A stretch of DNA of 64,000 nucleotides from NCBI RefSeq assembly GCF_014651615.1, contig NZ_BMXF01000001.1:248001-312000 (forward strand). The letters are read 5' to 3'. The DNA is from Persicitalea jodogahamensis (GTDB lineage: Bacteria; Bacteroidota; Bacteroidia; Cytophagales; Spirosomataceae). This document shows positions 62,175 to 64,000 of the stretch, piece after piece. Numbering within the stretch: position 1 is the stretch's first letter; every line of letters begins with the position of its first letter. The position numbers were made by a program, and so were the translations under genes. The notes beneath the pieces are model-generated. The model saw only the letters and a program-made list of their open reading frames with translations. It had not been told where the DNA came from and ran no database searches.

Positions 62175-64000
62175 ATGAAAAAAGTATTCGCCCTGCTCGT
62201 GGGCATCAACGATTACGATCGCGTCGGTAAACTGCACGGTTGCCTGAACGATGTAAAAGCTGTACGCAACTACCTGGAACACGGAGCGGATTTCGATGTC
62301 GAGATCAAAGAACTCACCGACCAGGCTGCCACCCGCGCAGGCGTGGCCGACGGGTTTCAGACTTTTCTGAGTCAAGCGGGCCAGGACGACACGGTACTTT
62401 TTTATTACTCGGGTCACGGCACGCAGGAGCGGGCCGCTTCGCTTTGGGACGAAACCGATGGCGCATTGGAATGCCTGGTGTGCTACGACGGCGGAGCCGG
62501 AAGTACGCCCGATTTTCTGCTTACCGACAAGGAGCTTCGTTACCTGATCCACGAACTTTCCCAAAGTACCCAGGCGCACATCGTCACGATTTTCGACTGC
62601 TGTCACTCGGGCGATAACACCCGCAACGCGGCGTTGGTCGGCGCGAGCTACGACGAAACACGGGAGCGGCGCGTCACCGACAAGGCGGGCCGCGCTTTCC
62701 CACAACGAATGTGGAGTCAGTTCTTATTCAGTGACACTATTCAGGAAGCTGACGTACGAAACAGAAAGCCGGCCGAATTTCTGCCGCAGGGTACCCACGT
62801 ACAGATGGCCGCGTGTGAATCCAGTCAGGTGGCGTTGGAAGTGGCGCGCGAGGGCGTTTTTACCAAAACATTACTCAAAACCCTAACCGACTGCGGCGGT
62901 AACATTACCTACAACACGCTGCGCAGCCGTATCCGGCAGTACATGAGGGCTGGCTTCGAGCAAACTCCCCGAATTTATATGCCGCTCGACGCCGAAAATC
63001 TTTTGCGTCGGGGCTTCCTGAATCAAACCGTCGACCCACAGAAGATGATTTGTGAGGCAACGCGGAATAAGCAGGAAGGCTGGCAACTGAACGTCGGCGC
63101 CATTCATGGGATGAAAGCCGATTCGCAGGTTACGCTATTCGACCCCAGAAACCGGGAGAAAACGCATGCCGCCAAAGTACGCAAAGGAGGTGTTTTTGTG
63201 GACTACACGCTGCTGGATGTCGCCGGACTGGATACGAGTGCGATGTACAAAGCTGAAGTCGAGGGTTTGATGACACAGGAGCTAGTCCTGGAATTGAAAA
63301 ACTACGACGGGAACCCCAGAGAAGTCGGCCAGCTTACCAAAGAGCTGGAAGCGAACGCCAGCGGTGGCTTTGCTTTCGGCGGAGAGCAAGAAGCTGTCGA
63401 AACTGAGAAAGACAACGGCCAGTCTCAGCCCGCCGACTACACTTTCCACGTCCGCAGCGGCGAGGTGTACCTGACGAAGCCCGGCGACCCGTACCGTCCG
63501 CTGATTCGTCCGGTACTTTATTTGGAGGACGAAGAGCATACTGCAATCCTCGGAACGCTGCGGCATGTGTCGCGCTGGCATTTCATCAAAAATTTGCAAA
63601 ACGAGGACCTGCCCGAGAGCTTCCCGGCCCAGCCACTGAAAATAGAACTGAGTCGCGTGATGGCGGATGGTACTTCTACGTCCGTGCCCTTGGCTAACGA
63701 CACCGCAGAACTGGACTACGAAAAATCAGGTAGAAGTTGGAAAGGTACTTTGCAGGTTAAAATCACCAACACCACTGCGCAGGATTTATACGCCTGCGCG
63801 GCCTACCTCAGCAAAGAATTTCAATGTTTCCTTGATTTCCTGCCCCAGCGGGTGCAATTGCTCGAAGCCGGAAAATCTCTTTTTCTCGGTCCGAACGGAA
63901 AAGACCGTATCGCCCTCAAGCTGGGTAAAGTGGAACAGGAATACAACTGGCCGCAGGTAGTTGAAGCCTTTAAATTCATTGTCAGTACGGTTGAGTTCGA
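62175..64000 (+). CDS. Caspase-family (C14) protein, 3' end cut by window
   Basis: At least 608 residues are encoded and the frame is open at 64000. The caspase/metacaspase domain spans about 1-300: ALLVGINDYD (6-15), FYYSGHGTQ with H81, and IFDCCHSGD with the catalytic-type Cys pair 142-143. A second beta-rich region follows (about 320-608), with YTFHVRSGEVYLTKPGDPYRPL and LKITN-like strands, ending in FKFIVSTVEF. The start is ATG 62175; ATG 62156 is in another frame with a stop after 24 codons. Bacterial caspase-like proteins act in regulated proteolysis and in defence. No partner is visible before the edge. Confidence 0.85.
   Translation, partial: MKKVFALLVGINDYDRVGKLHGCLNDVKAVRNYLEHGADFDVEIKELTDQAATRAGVADGFQTFLSQAGQDDTVLFYYSGHGTQERAASLWDETDGALECLVCYDGGAGSTPDFLLTDKELRYLIHELSQSTQAHIVTIFDCCHSGDNTRNAALVGASYDETRERRVTDKAGRAFPQRMWSQFLFSDTIQEADVRNRKPAEFLPQGTHVQMAACESSQVALEVAREGVFTKTLLKTLTDCGGNITYNTLRSRIRQYMRAGFEQTPRIYMPLDAENLLRRGFLNQTVDPQKMICEATRNKQEGWQLNVGAIHGMKADSQVTLFDPRNREKTHAAKVRKGGVFVDYTLLDVAGLDTSAMYKAEVEGLMTQELVLELKNYDGNPREVGQLTKELEANASGGFAFGGEQEAVETEKDNGQSQPADYTFHVRSGEVYLTKPGDPYRPLIRPVLYLEDEEHTAILGTLRHVSRWHFIKNLQNEDLPESFPAQPLKIELSRVMADGTSTSVPLANDTAELDYEKSGRSWKGTLQVKITNTTAQDLYACAAYLSKEFQCFLDFLPQRVQLLEAGKSLFLGPNGKDRIALKLGKVEQEYNWPQVVEAFKFIVSTVEF

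Noticed and set aside
1-64000. tRNA, rRNA, CRISPR arrays, insertion sequences, prophage genes
   Set aside because: I looked for cloverleaf-like ends, regularly spaced repeats, transposase and phage motifs and saw none.

Overview
The window is a chromosomal segment of a Bacteroidota bacterium, most likely order Cytophagales (Spirosomataceae-like: Dyadobacter, Runella and relatives). The evidence is a type IX secretion system (PorU, PorV, a PorE-like protein), three large secreted proteins with type A or type B T9SS sorting domains, a TonB-dependent receptor with a carboxypeptidase-regulatory-like N domain, RprY/LytTR/AraC-style regulators without sigma-70-like promoters, and repeated matches to the Bacteroidota promoter (TTTG or TTG, about 20 bp, TAnnTTTG). 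Genes are on both strands with short gaps. I see no tRNA, rRNA, CRISPR array, insertion sequence, prophage or integration site.

Layout: 0-2 kb rplU-rpmA and an Nfu-type Fe-S protein. 2-9 kb a secreted type B T9SS cargo, a PaaE-like reductase, a lipoprotein and glycerol kinase. 8-12 kb three membrane or polyprenol-type glycosyltransferases in one minus-strand operon. 12-17 kb a DUF2520 Rossmann protein, a diheme cytochrome with its beta-helix partner, an AGE-family epimerase and KdsC. 17-22 kb SbcD and SbcC. 22-28 kb a secreted beta-helix protein, an esterase and an outer-membrane barrel. 28-31 kb purB, an aquaglyceroporin and a LytTR regulator. 31-38 kb an M16 homologue without the zinc motif, porV, porU, a SprT-like protease and an SDR. 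38-44 kb a type B cargo, a PorE-like OmpA protein and an alginate-lyase-family protein. 44-49 kb two tandem membrane proteins, acyl-CoA dehydrogenase and an AraC regulator. 49-55 kb nuoK-L-M-N. 55-64 kb a DnaQ-type exonuclease, GH32 beta-fructosidase, a TonB receptor with a secreted lipoprotein, and a caspase-family protein cut by the window edge.

How the genes work together: PorU/PorV/PorE-like act at the outer membrane to export and cleave proteins such as the 808-, 646- and 905-residue cargos encoded here. KdsC and the glycosyltransferases point to envelope glycan synthesis. GlpK and the MIP channel (22 kb apart) serve glycerol uptake. NuoKLMN is the proton-pumping part of complex I.

The least explained signals are not genes. 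Many intergenic gaps are built of short 7- or 8-bp periodic words, often as inverted arrays. One subtype has a conserved GC-rich core of about 30 bp and sits inside the rplU-rpmA and nuoL-nuoM gaps. A second signal is a strong excess of the word GGTACTTT/AAAGTACC, spread over both strands and all reading frames.
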